A DNA stretch of 60,067 bases from Bacteroidales bacterium. GTDB lineage: Bacteria; Bacteroidota; Bacteroidia; Bacteroidales; GCA-2748055. Under the pieces are notes generated by a model. It was not told where the DNA came from, made no database searches, and saw nothing but the letters and a program-made list of their open reading frames with translations. The stretch is from positions 1 to 60,067 of the forward strand of contig JAGLOO010000033.1 in NCBI GenBank assembly GCA_023138875.1, read 5' to 3'. Shown here piece after piece: positions 42,066-52,600 of the stretch. Every line of letters begins with the position of its first letter. Positions within the stretch are counted from its first letter, which is position 1. Both the position numbers and the translations under genes were made by a program.

Positions 42066-42926
42066 ATGAGACAATTAAAGATCACTAAATCTATTACCAA
42101 CAGGGAAAGTGCTTCGTTGGATAAGTATTTACAGGAGATTGGTAAAGAAGAGTTGATCAATGTTGAGGAAGAGGTTGAATTGGCTCAACGGATCAAAAAG
42201 GGCGACCGTGCTGCCCTTGAAAAACTCACGCGTGCAAATCTGAGGTTTGTCGTTTCTGTGGCAAAGCAGTATCAGAACCAGGGACTTAGTCTTCCCGATC
42301 TTATTAACGAAGGCAACCTGGGTTTGATAAAGGCAGCTGAGAAATTTGATGAAACACGGGGTTTTAAATTCATTTCCTACGCTGTCTGGTGGATCAGACA
42401 ATCGATCCTTCAGGCACTGGCGGAGCAATCAAGAATCGTACGCCTTCCACTGAACCAGGTAGGTTCGCTGAATAAGATTAACAAGGCGTTTTCGAAATTT
42501 GAGCAGGAAAATGAACGCACACCTACACCAGAAGAACTTGCTGAGGCGCTGGAACTTCCCAGGGAGAAAGTGTCTGACACACTCCGCGTATCGGGAAGAC
42601 ATGTTTCTGTTGATGCACCCTTTGTCGATGGTGAAGACAACAGTCTGCTTGATGTACTGGTGAATAATGATTCACCCACTGCAGACAACACACTTATTAA
42701 TGAATCTCTCTCCAAGGAAGTGGACCGTGCACTGGCCACACTTACCGAAAGGGAAAGAGATATTATCAAGCAATTCTTCGGAATTAGCTGCCAGGAGATG
42801 ACACTGGAAGAGATTGGCGAGAAATTCGGACTGACACGCGAACGCGTTCGTCAGATCAAGGAAAAAGCAATACGCAGACTCCGCCACACATCCAGGAGTA
42901 AATTACTAAAGACTTACCTGGGATAA
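42066..42926 (+). CDS. rpoD: primary RNA polymerase sigma factor, RpoD/SigA type
   Basis: A 286-residue sigma-70 factor. Region 1.2 ([15 protein letters not shown]), region 2 (the stretch [20 protein letters not shown] and the -10 recognition part [15 protein letters not shown]), region 3 and region 4 with the helix-turn-helix ([29 protein letters not shown]) are all present. The short N-terminus, without the long region 1.1 of E. coli RpoD, is normal for Bacteroidota. This factor reads the TAnnTTTG promoters seen across the window. Confidence 0.96.
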   Translation: MRQLKITKSITNRESASLDKYLQEIGKEELINVEEEVELAQRIKKGDRAALEKLTRANLRFVVSVAKQYQNQGLSLPDLINEGNLGLIKAAEKFDETRGFKFISYAVWWIRQSILQALAEQSRIVRLPLNQVGSLNKINKAFSKFEQENERTPTPEELAEALELPREKVSDTLRVSGRHVSVDAPFVDGEDNSLLDVLVNNDSPTADNTLINESLSKEVDRALATLTERERDIIKQFFGISCQEMTLEEIGEKFGLTRERVRQIKEKAIRRLRHTSRSKLLKTYLG

Positions 42927-42936
42927 GAAACATATG

Positions 42937-44973
42937 TTATTTACTTTTACCCAGTAACTCCTGGTACGCATACATTTCGTCCCTGAACCTTGCAGCCTCG
43001 ATAAAGTCCAGCTCTTTTGCCGCCTTTTCCATCTGTTTTTTGGCCATATCAATGGCCTTTTCCAATTCCTCTTTCCCCATGTATTTCACCACCGGATCGG
43101 CCGCAATATCTGCCTTCGCCTGATCTGCATAGATACCACTTCGTTTGATGTCATCCCGGTGCTGATCAAAGAATGACACGGTCGATTTTGTGATCTGCAT
43201 CGGGGTGATATGATGTTCTTCATTATACCTGAGCTGTTTCTTGCGCCTTCGGTTGGTTTCATCAATGGTCCTTTGCATGGAGCCGGTGATGCGATCGGCA
43301 TACATGATCACCTTTCCATTCAGATTCCTGGCAGCACGTCCCGCTGTTTGTGTCAGAGACCTTTCAGACCTTAGAAATCCCTCCTTATCTGCATCCAGTA
43401 TGGCCACCAGGGATACCTCAGGAAGGTCAAGCCCCTCCCGTAACAGGTTAATACCTACCAGCACATCAAAAGCCCCTTTTCTGAGGCCATCAAGGATCTC
43501 TACACGTTCCAGCGTATCAATGTCCGAATGGATGTAACGCGTTCGGATATTCAGTTTTATCAGGTAATTGGAAAGCTCTTCCGCCATCCTTTTGGTCAGC
43601 GTGGTCACCAGCACACGTTCTTTGCTCTCAATCCGCTGGTTGATCTCCCCGATCAGGTGATCAATCTGGTTCAGGCTGGGATTGATTTCAATGACCGGGT
43701 CGACCAGACCGGTGGGACGGATCACCTGCTCCACGATAACTCCACCACTCTTACCCAGTTCATAATCGGCAGGAGTAGCACTCACGAAAATGGTCTGACC
43801 TATCATGTTTTCGAATTCATTGAACTTAAGAGGCCTGTTGTCCATTGCCGCTGGCAGCCTGAACCCATATTCCACCAGATTTTTCTTCCTGGAGTAGTCA
43901 CCACCATACATGGCATGGACCTGTGGCAGGGTCACATGGCTTTCATCAATAACAGTAATAAAATCATCGGGGAAATAGTCGAGCAGGCAGAAGGGCCTGG
44001 TACCCGGTGGCCTTCCATCAAAATACCTTGAATAGTTTTCAATTCCGGGACAGAATCCAAGCTCGCGGATCATCTCCAGGTCATATGTTACCCGCTCTTC
44101 AATTCGTTGAGCCTCTATGAGTTTCTGGTCTCCTTTGAAGAATTCGACCTGTTTCATCATGTCATCCTGAATCTCCTCAATGGCTGACTTAACCCGTTTT
44201 TTTGACGTGATGAATATGTTGGCAGGAAAGATGACAATTTCATTCAGTTCCTCCACTGTATGTCCTGAGACAGGGTGGATGGACTTAAGGGATTCAATTT
44301 CATCCCCCCAGAATTCCACTCTGTAGGCCTGGTCTGCATAAGCCAGGTGAATGTCCACCGTATCACCCCTCACGCGGAAGGTGCCAGGTTTAAAATCCAC
44401 TTCATTTCTTGAATAGAGACCATCTACCAGTTTCCTCAGGAAAACATTCCTGCTGATGGTTTCCTCTTTTCTTGCCCTGATGGTGGAATTGTGAAAATCA
44501 GAGGGATTTCCAATGCCATAAAGACAGGAGACGGAGGATACTACGATCACATCCCTTCTGCCCGATAACAGGGATGAGCTAGTACTCAGTCTCAGCTTCT
44601 CAATTTCATCATTGATGGAGAGATCCTTTTCAATAAAGGTGTCGGTAACAGGGAGATAGGCTTCTGGCTGATAGTAATCGTAATAGCTTACAAAATATTC
44701 TACTGCATTTTCAGGGAAAAACTGCTTGAATTCACTGTAGAGCTGTGCTGCCAGCGTTTTATTATGACTGAGCACAAGAACGGGCCGTTCCAGTTCCCGG
44801 ATCACATTGGCTACCGTAAAGGTCTTGCCCGAACCGGTCACACCCAGCAATGTCTGGAACCGGTCATCCGCATTGAATCCTTCCACCAGTTGCTGAATGG
44901 CTTCGGGCTGGTCGCCGGTGGGCTTATAATCAGATGTTAGTTTAAAATTCACCTTACCATGTAAAAACCGCAT
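42937..44973 (-). CDS. uvrB: excinuclease ABC subunit B
   Basis: A 678-residue UvrB helicase of nucleotide excision repair, close to the usual 670-680. Walker A is GVTGSGKT; the beta-hairpin region has YYDYYQPEAYLP; the helicase motifs DESHVTLPQ and QTAGRAARN are intact, and the C-terminal UVR motif (AAKELDFIEAARFRDEM) binds UvrC. The start at 44973 gives the right length; a longer frame would extend 75 bases further into the upstream gene, which it already overlaps by 20 bases. Confidence 0.97.
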   Translation of the reverse strand: MRFLHGKVNFKLTSDYKPTGDQPEAIQQLVEGFNADDRFQTLLGVTGSGKTFTVANVIRELERPVLVLSHNKTLAAQLYSEFKQFFPENAVEYFVSYYDYYQPEAYLPVTDTFIEKDLSINDEIEKLRLSTSSSLLSGRRDVIVVSSVSCLYGIGNPSDFHNSTIRARKEETISRNVFLRKLVDGLYSRNEVDFKPGTFRVRGDTVDIHLAYADQAYRVEFWGDEIESLKSIHPVSGHTVEELNEIVIFPANIFITSKKRVKSAIEEIQDDMMKQVEFFKGDQKLIEAQRIEERVTYDLEMIRELGFCPGIENYSRYFDGRPPGTRPFCLLDYFPDDFITVIDESHVTLPQVHAMYGGDYSRKKNLVEYGFRLPAAMDNRPLKFNEFENMIGQTIFVSATPADYELGKSGGVIVEQVIRPTGLVDPVIEINPSLNQIDHLIGEINQRIESKERVLVTTLTKRMAEELSNYLIKLNIRTRYIHSDIDTLERVEILDGLRKGAFDVLVGINLLREGLDLPEVSLVAILDADKEGFLRSERSLTQTAGRAARNLNGKVIMYADRITGSMQRTIDETNRRRKKQLRYNEEHHITPMQITKSTVSFFDQHRDDIKRSGIYADQAKADIAADPVVKYMGKEELEKAIDMAKKQMEKAAKELDFIEAARFRDEMYAYQELLGKSK

Positions 44974-45982
44974 ATACAGGCAGATGGTCACTCGGTCCGC
45001 CATAATATTCCGGCCCCCCGTAGGTTGAAGATGGGAGACTGGTCCCATATTTTTCGCTGTCGTACATCATCCACTCCTCTTTTAATACCCGGCCACCTTC
45101 AAATCCTGTGGTCAGACCTCGTTTCTGGTTCAAGAGGTTGTAAGAGACGATGATCTGGTCCAGCATGTTCCAGTTGCCCTGGTAGCTATAAGTTCCCTCA
45201 CCCTTGATGTTATGCATGTCATAATGAAGATTGAAATGTTCACCCAGGTGGATGTTTTTACGTTTGTTTGACGCAGATAATCCGTTTATAATGCTCCTGT
45301 TGGTGGGTTCATCATTGAAATCGCCCATGATGATTACCTTGAAATTGGATTCCCGTGATAGAAGCATATCCAGTTGCTTTCTGAGGGTAATGGCTGAAAA
45401 CATGCGTTGTCTTTCTGTTTCATTCTGTCCGCCACTTCTCGATTTCCAGTGATTCATGAATATATGCAGGTTGGATCCGTCAGGACCGGTTCCCTTCACA
45501 TGCAGGATTCCCCTGTAAATATAGTCAGGATCAACAGGGTCCTCAATGGGGATGTATTCGTGTGATTTGTATTTAAAAAGTTCTGGCCTGTAGAGCAGGG
45601 CACACTCTATACCCCTTGGATCTTCACCCTGATCATGAACAATTTCATATCCGCCCCTTCTGATCCCACGGTTGTTTGACAGGTCCTCCAGTACTTTTCT
45701 GTTTTCAACCTCGGCAAGACCAATAATAGCAGGAAGCTCCTTCTCAGGAATGGAGAGGATTACCCTTGCCAGGTCGGTCAACTTTTTATCATACCGTTTA
45801 TACGTCCAGTTTTTTACACCGGCAGGTGTAAAATCATCGTCATTAAATTGTGGCGCATTGACTGTATCAAATAGGTTTTCAACATTATATGAAACAACAA
45901 TAAAAGATCTGTCGTTTTTCTGGGAAAACGCTGGAGATAGTGTAGTCACAATACACAGGAGGAGTACGGTAATATTTTTCAT
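44954..45982 (-). CDS. exported endonuclease/exonuclease/phosphatase-family protein
   Basis: A 342-residue protein with a signal peptide (MKNITVLLLCIVTTLSPAFSQ). The EEP fold is shown by SYNVENLFDT (metal-binding Asn), LAEVENRKVL (Glu), MNHWKSR, IMGDFNDEPTNRS (Asp-x-Asn) and the final GGPSDHLPVYAVF (Ser-Asp-His). All catalytic residues are present. It could be an extracellular or periplasmic nuclease or phosphodiesterase; the substrate is not predictable. Its 3' end overlaps the start of uvrB by 20 bases. Confidence 0.88.
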   Translation of the reverse strand: MKNITVLLLCIVTTLSPAFSQKNDRSFIVVSYNVENLFDTVNAPQFNDDDFTPAGVKNWTYKRYDKKLTDLARVILSIPEKELPAIIGLAEVENRKVLEDLSNNRGIRRGGYEIVHDQGEDPRGIECALLYRPELFKYKSHEYIPIEDPVDPDYIYRGILHVKGTGPDGSNLHIFMNHWKSRSGGQNETERQRMFSAITLRKQLDMLLSRESNFKVIIMGDFNDEPTNRSIINGLSASNKRKNIHLGEHFNLHYDMHNIKGEGTYSYQGNWNMLDQIIVSYNLLNQKRGLTTGFEGGRVLKEEWMMYDSEKYGTSLPSSTYGGPEYYGGPSDHLPVYAVFTW

Positions 45983-46065
45983 CTTACTGAGCTAAGGAAC
46001 ATAGCAAAGATATAAAAACAAAAAAAAATTGAATTACTCCAAAAAAGGAATTATTTTTATTTGAT

Positions 46066-47460
46066 ATGGGAAAGAAACAGGATGAGCTTTTAAAACGGAT
46101 TCAGAAACTGGTAAAGCAGAACCAGAATCTGTTCGACAAGAATGAGAAACTGCAGAAGGCAGTAACTGAACTGTCCGAGCAGAATGAGATGATGAAGCTG
46201 CGCCTGAAAGAGTCGAAAGTTGAAATAAAGGAGGGCGTTCAGCCGGAGGGTGAGGAGCGGGTGAAGAAATACAATATGGCCACCGTACTTTTTGCCTACA
46301 TCGGCGGATTCAAACAATTGACAGAAGAGGAGGAGTCGGAAGCCATCATTGACCAGCTGGACGAGTTACTGATTGAATTCGACAGGATACTAAAGAAGTA
46401 TAAGATCCATAAGATCAAGACCATCGGCGACACTTACATGGCGGCAGGTGGTATTCCTGTAAAAAATATTACCAATCCCATTGATGTGGTGATGGCGGCT
46501 CTGGAAATGAACATGTTTCTTGATCAGCTTCAACAGGGCAGAGTAAAACAGTTTTGGAACATGAGCCTGGGTATTCATACGGGCCCGGTCACCGCCAATG
46601 TATCCGGAAAGAAGAAAATATCATATGATATCAAAGGAGATACGGTTAACGTTGCCCACCGGATGCAGGGGATTGGTGACAGTGGTAAGATCCTGATCTC
46701 CATAATGACTTATGAACTGATCAAGGAATTTTTCATCTGTGAATATTACGGGAAGATGCCCGTGAAGTACAAAGGGGACCTGGAGATGTTCGTGGTGAAC
46801 GGTATCCGGCCGGAATTCTCACAAGACGGCAAAGGAGCCCTTCCGAATGAACTGTTCGATACCAAATTCAAGTTGATCCAGTTTATTGATATCCAGGAAC
46901 TGGTCCTTGACAAACTGGAGCGCGAATTACCGGATTTTCTCTACTATCACAATGTGAAGCACACAGTAGATGTGGTAACAGAGGTGGAGTTAATAGGCTG
47001 GGCCGAGGGACTGGATGATGATGGAATACTCCTTTTGAAGACTGCAGCGCTGTTTCATGATGCCGGACACACAATCGCATATGATGAACATGAGCATCAT
47101 GGAACGGTTCTTGCCCGGGAATTTCTTCCTAAATACGGGTATACCAAGGAGCAGATAGAGATAATTTGTGACATTATTATGGCCACCAGTCTTCCTCCCA
47201 AACCTGGAGATATTTACCAGAAAATCATCTGTGATGCTGACCTGGATTACCTGGGCAGGAGCGATATGATCCCTGTTTCCAATACCCTTTTCCGGGAGAT
47301 GAAAGGGCAGGACAAGATCGGCACACTCAATGACTGGAATAAACTTCAAATTAAATTCATATCCGGGCATTCCTATTTCACCAAAACAGCCAGGAGCCTC
47401 AGGGAAGTAAACAAACAGAAACAGATTGAGCGTATTAAAAAACTGATTACAGACGATTAA
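46066..47460 (+). CDS. class III nucleotide cyclase-like domain fused to an HD phosphohydrolase domain
   Basis: A 464-residue protein. Residues 1-50 form a coiled coil; ~70-245 a class III cyclase domain; ~265-460 an HD domain. In the cyclase, Lys118 and Asp188 (adenine-type recognition), Asp122 (second metal ligand), Asn195 and Arg199 (transition state) are present. The first metal ligand is lost: VLFADI becomes VLFAYI, with Tyr78 replacing Asp. The HD domain keeps its metal ligands (HNVKHT, LFHDAGH, CDADLDYLGR). It may be a nucleotide-binding regulator controlling a phosphohydrolase, or an enzyme with altered metal use. Standing alone upstream of a secreted unknown. Confidence 0.83.
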   Translation: MGKKQDELLKRIQKLVKQNQNLFDKNEKLQKAVTELSEQNEMMKLRLKESKVEIKEGVQPEGEERVKKYNMATVLFAYIGGFKQLTEEEESEAIIDQLDELLIEFDRILKKYKIHKIKTIGDTYMAAGGIPVKNITNPIDVVMAALEMNMFLDQLQQGRVKQFWNMSLGIHTGPVTANVSGKKKISYDIKGDTVNVAHRMQGIGDSGKILISIMTYELIKEFFICEYYGKMPVKYKGDLEMFVVNGIRPEFSQDGKGALPNELFDTKFKLIQFIDIQELVLDKLERELPDFLYYHNVKHTVDVVTEVELIGWAEGLDDDGILLLKTAALFHDAGHTIAYDEHEHHGTVLAREFLPKYGYTKEQIEIICDIIMATSLPPKPGDIYQKIICDADLDYLGRSDMIPVSNTLFREMKGQDKIGTLNDWNKLQIKFISGHSYFTKTARSLREVNKQKQIERIKKLITDD

Positions 47461-47510
47461 TACAGGTTGTGTTAATTTGTTTAATATTGCACAATTGTTT
47501 TAAACCTATT

Positions 47511-48317
47511 ATGAGATTTCCATTTTTCACATTTACTGTTATATCGCTTCTTGCGGTTATTTCGGGCTATTCACAGAGCATCAATCCCGGTGAATCAAAG
47601 AGCGATGATTGGGATCGCACCCAGGAGATTCTAAATTGCGTACCAAAACTTGTTGACCGCAGGGATCTGGTCGAGGATAATTTTAAGCATAGCTATGTTA
47701 CAACTAATCCAAGAGACATAGAAGTAGGCTATTTTTCTGTTGAACCAATTACCTATTTTGAAGAAGGCAGACGGTTTTGTGAGGCTTCACTTCCTGCAGC
47801 TGGTGTTAGTCAGTCTTATTTCAGAGGCACCTACGAAACCACCTATGTCTTGCCGGGAGACCGTGTTTATCATATCAATGTTGAGTCAAATGCCCTTATT
47901 TTTAACAACGGGATCAGGATTATCAATGCCCAGAACACTGTTGCGGAAATTGAGGCTTCACACAGATTGCAGATCATTGCGGATACATCGTTGAATCCTT
48001 CGGTTTCAACAGATCCAAATTCATCAACCAGCAAGGCCTACACCTGGGAGGTGGAGATTGACGAAACAGGTAAATGGCAGGGAAATGTTTGCAATGGTGA
48101 TTGTATTTTGCAGAATGAAGAGATTCCCAGTGGCAATTCAACCATCTCTTTGTCCCGGAAAATCAGAGGTCCGGGTGTAGTTATAGTCAAAGAATCTGTT
48201 ATTTTCCATGTTGATGCACTCTCATCGTATAAGTATGAACTAATTTTCCAGGCAGTATGCCAGTTTAACCTGGAACCCCTCAGTGTTTCAGCAAAACTTC
48301 TGCCGTGCGAAGAGTAG
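47511..48317 (+). CDS. secreted protein of unknown function
   Basis: A 268-residue protein with a clear signal peptide (MRFPFFTFTVISLLAVISGYSQ), starting at 47511; an earlier in-frame start would precede it with a non-signal stretch. The mature part is mainly beta-type and has five or six Cys that could form disulfides (LNCVPK, RFCEAS, NVCNGDC, AVCQFN, LLPCEE). I do not recognise the family. It lies 50 bases after the cyclase-HD gene. Confidence 0.7.
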   Translation: MRFPFFTFTVISLLAVISGYSQSINPGESKSDDWDRTQEILNCVPKLVDRRDLVEDNFKHSYVTTNPRDIEVGYFSVEPITYFEEGRRFCEASLPAAGVSQSYFRGTYETTYVLPGDRVYHINVESNALIFNNGIRIINAQNTVAEIEASHRLQIIADTSLNPSVSTDPNSSTSKAYTWEVEIDETGKWQGNVCNGDCILQNEEIPSGNSTISLSRKIRGPGVVIVKESVIFHVDALSSYKYELIFQAVCQFNLEPLSVSAKLLPCEE

Positions 48318-48353
48318 ATTACTCGCTAAACAGAACACAACAAAATAGCTGAA

Positions 48354-49361
48354 CTATAAATTTCCATGGCTTGTCATATATATCAGGTTGGGCATATCGG
48401 CTCCTGAGATGACTTCACCGAAAAAAACAGCATTAAAGTCCAGCTTTTTGAAAAGGGCTACTTCGCCACCCTCATTGAACATCTCCAGGAAAGCTTTCAG
48501 GAGAATACTTTCGATACGGGCATAGGCCGGCTGATCATGAGCAGCGTCAATATATGCTTTACCGTCTATAAGGTATTGTTCGTCATTATTCAGGATCTGA
48601 GGCAATTCTTCAAATTCCTCCAGCGACTGGAACGGTGAATCACTATCCAGGCTGTAGATCTTTATCTGGTAGTAATCCCGTTCTGAATCCTTCATCTGAT
48701 TGCATGAAGTGAATAGCTCACCAAATGTTTCTCCTGGATAATCTTCTTTGTGATCATCTTCAACACTATTCATATCAGCTGACAACAGAACATGAATATC
48801 CGGATTCAGATGATTGGAATAGTAACACTCATCCTCAATGGTCCACCTTAAAGGGAGTGGGGAGGTAGAAGGATGATTCGGGTCCATAACCAGTACATCA
48901 AATGTTTGATAGGGCGCATGACGTACAAATTTCCCCCCTACCAGTGCCCAGTACCATGGCCATTCCCGCTCGGTGGCATTTGCAGAGTGTATTGCAGCAA
49001 ATCCTTTACCACTTCTAATGAAATCCTGGAAGGCTTTCTTTTGATCCTTAGTATCGAAACCCTCATTGTTAGAGTTTGAAAATATGATCGCATCATATTG
49101 ATCCAGATTTTCGGCTGTAAAAACATCTGGTTGGTCAGAGACATCCGTTGTAATATTCTCTGCAGTGCAAATCTTTTTCAGGGCCGCAACACTGGCAGCA
49201 ATATTTTTATGTACGAAGCCTTCCCCGTTTTTGGTATAAATCAACACACGTTTATCTCTTTCAGAATCACCTGTACAGGATGCTGCATGAAAGAGTAGTA
49301 CAGCTACTACGAATAACATGCTGTTCAGGAATATACGAGTGCATCTTGAAAAGAAGAACAT
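48354..49361 (-). CDS. chimeric lipoprotein: truncated ThuA-like domain joined to a shortened NIPSNAP-like domain
   Basis: A 335-residue open frame with a lipobox (HAASC, Cys29). Residues ~37-213 are ThuA-like (RVLIYTKNGEGFVHKNIAASV; FAAIHSANATEREWPWYWALVGG) but lack the usual C-terminal end. The join GELFTSCNQ (~214-222) reads like the lipobox of another lipoprotein. Then RDYYQIKIYSL begins a NIPSNAP-like part, and EMFNEGGEVALFKKLDFNAVFF is its conserved core. NIPSNAP internal segments and the C-terminal ~60 residues are missing. It looks like a fusion made by deletions that preserved the frame. Whether it is functional is doubtful. Confidence 0.65.
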   Translation of the reverse strand: MFFFSRCTRIFLNSMLFVVAVLLFHAASCTGDSERDKRVLIYTKNGEGFVHKNIAASVAALKKICTAENITTDVSDQPDVFTAENLDQYDAIIFSNSNNEGFDTKDQKKAFQDFIRSGKGFAAIHSANATEREWPWYWALVGGKFVRHAPYQTFDVLVMDPNHPSTSPLPLRWTIEDECYYSNHLNPDIHVLLSADMNSVEDDHKEDYPGETFGELFTSCNQMKDSERDYYQIKIYSLDSDSPFQSLEEFEELPQILNNDEQYLIDGKAYIDAAHDQPAYARIESILLKAFLEMFNEGGEVALFKKLDFNAVFFGEVISGADMPNLIYMTSHGNL

Positions 49362-49536
49362 GGTTTCAGGTGTTTGCTTCTACAAAGATTGAAAAAATAG
49401 TGGTATCATGAACTTCAGGGGGAGATATTTGTTATTTTAATTGCATGATTGGATGTTGGAAATCAAGAGCTTGGAGCCAGCGAAGCCACTGCACTATCCG
49501 CTGATTTTACCCCAAAATAAATTTCTTAGAATAAAA

Positions 49537-49568
49537 TTGAAAATAGGAAAATCAAATATCTATCTTTG
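49537..49568 (+). promoter_or_regulatory. candidate promoter of the polyketide synthase operon
   Basis: TTG (49537-49539) and TATCTTTG (49561-49568) are separated by 21 bases; the -7 element is an exact match. The TTG codon that begins the longest reading frame lies inside this element, so it cannot be the true start. The likely start codons are the ATGs at 49587 or 49602, the latter preceded by AGAGAGAAG. Confidence 0.6.
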
Positions 49569-49601
49569 CCGGACCTTAAATACCAAATGATCAGAGAGAA
49601 G

Positions 49602-52600
49602 ATGGATGGAAAAACGAGAGAGCCTTTAGCAATAGTAGGGATCGGATGCAGATTTCCAGGTAATGTTAGTACTCCCGAAGAGTTCTGGAAATTAATCGTT
49701 GAAAGAGGTGATGCACTGACAGATGTTCCGGCCGATCGCTGGGATGTAAATGCCATGTATGCTCCCGATTTTAAGCAAGCCGGTAAAATTAGTGTCAGAA
49801 GGGGCGGATTCATTAAGGACATTGACAAATTTGATGCATCCTTCTTCGGGATATCACCTATGGAGGCATCTCGTATGGACCCTCAGCAAAGAATGATTCT
49901 TGAGCTCTCTTACGAGGCTGTGGAAAACGCCGGCCTGACTTTAGAAGACCTGGATGGTTCACGTACATCCGTATTCATTGGGATTTCATCTCATGATTAT
50001 GGTGATATCCAAAACGCTCCGGTCGAGCAGGTAAATATAGGAGCACATACCAACCTGGGATCAGCCCTGTGCATTACTGCCAACAGAATTTCATATTTTT
50101 ATAATTTAAAGGGCGTCAGTATGGCCCTTGATACAGCATGTTCATCATCACTAAATGCTGTTCATCTGGCATGCAGAAGTATTTGGGACAAGGACGCTGA
50201 TCTTGCATTCGCGGGTGGTGTCAACTCAATATTAAAACCCGAACCTCAAATGGGTTTTTCCAAAGGGGGATTTCTTTCTCCTGATGGTAAATGTTATGCT
50301 TTTGATTCCCGGGCTAACGGGTATATAAGGAGTGAAGGAGCCGGATTGGTAATCATCAAACCCCTTTCCCGTGCAATAGAGGATAATGACATAATCTATG
50401 CTACTATCAGGGGATCCGGCGTTAATCAGGATGGCACAACAAATGGGATATCAGTCCCCAATTCCATTGCCCAGCAGGAAATGATTCAAATGGCGTATGA
50501 AGATGCCGGGGTAGATACCCAGCATGTAAAATACATTGAAGCCCATGGAACAGGAACCTTTGTTGGTGATCCCATTGAAGCAATCTCTATTGGGAAAATT
50601 GTAGGAGCCAACCGCAAGGAAAAATTCTATATAGGTTCCGTGAAAACCAATATTGGCCACCTGGAGCCTGCATCAGGTATTGCAGGGATTATTAAGCTGG
50701 CCCTTGCCATGCAAAACAGGATCATTCCTCCAAACATACATTATAGAAAGCCAAATCCAAATATTCCTTTCGATGAATTGAAGCTTGATGTGCCTGTTGA
50801 ACCGATGAAATGGGAAAATGAGAAAAATGGAAGTGTCTATGGAGGAGTAAACAACTTCGGTTTTGGCGGTTCTAATGTACATGTTGTGCTGGAAGGAATT
50901 GGGAAAAAAAAGGAGACTGAGCGGGCAACAAAAGACCGACTTCAAATATGTACACTCTCAACCAGGGATACTGAAGCCCTGCGGGAACTGGTGGAATCAT
51001 ATATAACCTATTTTCAGGATAGGAACAACAAGACAGGTCTGAATGATATATGTTATTCATCAGCAGTGCGCAGGACACAGCATAACAACCGTTTGTCTGT
51101 CGTAGCCGGATCAAAGAAGGAGATGGCAGATCATCTTCAAAAGTATCTTGATGGAGAAAATCTCAGCGAAGTCTCAGAAGGACGGAGCAATGAAGTCAAG
51201 GATAAAATAGTTTTTGTTTTTTCAGGCCAGGGACCTCAATGGTGGGCCATGGGCCGGCAATTGCTGGAAAATGAGCCTGTTTTCACGGAAACAGTACACA
51301 AGCTGGATAAGCTTCTCAGTAAACATGCTGATTGGTCTTTGATAGAAGAACTTACAAAAGAGGAGGAGGCATCCCGGATCAGTGAGACAAATATTGCACA
51401 ACCAGCCATATTTGCAATTCAGATCGCTCTCTTTGAGATGTGGAAGACATTGGGTATCAATCCGTCAGCTGTAGTCGGACACAGCATTGGTGAGGTGCCT
51501 GCCGCGTATGTATCCGGGGCTCTGACATTGGAACAGGCTGTACTGCTCATATTCCACAGAAGCCGGGTACAGTTTAAGGCCACTGATAAAGGAAGAATGC
51601 TGGCTGCCGGATTACCCATAGCAGAAGCAACCAGTTTGATTCAGGGTCGTGAGGAAAAAGTTTCCATAGCTGCCGTCAACGGCCCTGCCATGGTTTCCCT
51701 TTCAGGCGACACGGATGTTATTGAGAAAATTTCTGAGGAGCTCGAAAAGAAGGATGTTTTTAACAGGGTGCTGCAGATCAACGTTCCATTTCATTGTCAC
51801 CATATGGAGCCTCTGAAGGAGGAGCTGCTCACCTCCTTGAATTCATTAAAACCTTCAGCTACCAGGATCCCGTTTTATTCCACAGTGACTGGATTGGTTA
51901 TGGATGGCAAGAAACTGGATAACAGGTACTGGTACCGCAACGTAAGGGAAACAGTCAATTTTGCCGGTGCGATTGAGGAATTGATCAATGATGGTTTCGA
52001 TACCTTTATTGAATTGGGGCCTCATCCTATTCATGCCCTGGGGATCAATGACCTGCTTGCTGCAAGGCAGAAAAAGGGACTCGTAATTCCCTCGATCAGG
52101 AGGAATGAAGAGGAGAAACGTATTTTTCTCTCTTCCCTGGGGATGCTCCATACCTGGGGATGTAAAGTGAATTGGAAAGCTTGTTTTGGAGATAATAAGT
52201 TTGTCCGTCTGCCTGCATACCCCTGGCAAAAAGAGCGGTACTGGCTGGAGACTGAAGAAGGAAGACAAGTGCGTCTGGGTTCCTTTGTCCATCCTCATCT
52301 GAAACGGAAAACCATTTCAGCAAGAGAGAACCACAACATCATCTGGGATATCGACCTGGATAAAAGGACCCGTCCATATATAGATGATCATAAAGTACAG
52401 GGACCCATCATATACCCGGGAGCCGGACATGTAGAACTGGCTATCTCGGCGGCATTGGCTTCATTTGGCGAGAAGTTTGAATTCCTTGAAGATCTCAATT
52501 TTGAAAATGCATTGTTCCTTCCTGATTCCGGTGAACCGGTATTTATTCAAATGGATATATCCCATGACGGAGGTGACTATTTTATTTACTCAAAGCCAAG

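Noticed and set aside
42927-42936. terminator between the convergent rpoD and uvrB genes
   Set aside because: Only ten bases separate the stop codons and no hairpin with a T-run is evident; the same holds for the other convergent pairs.
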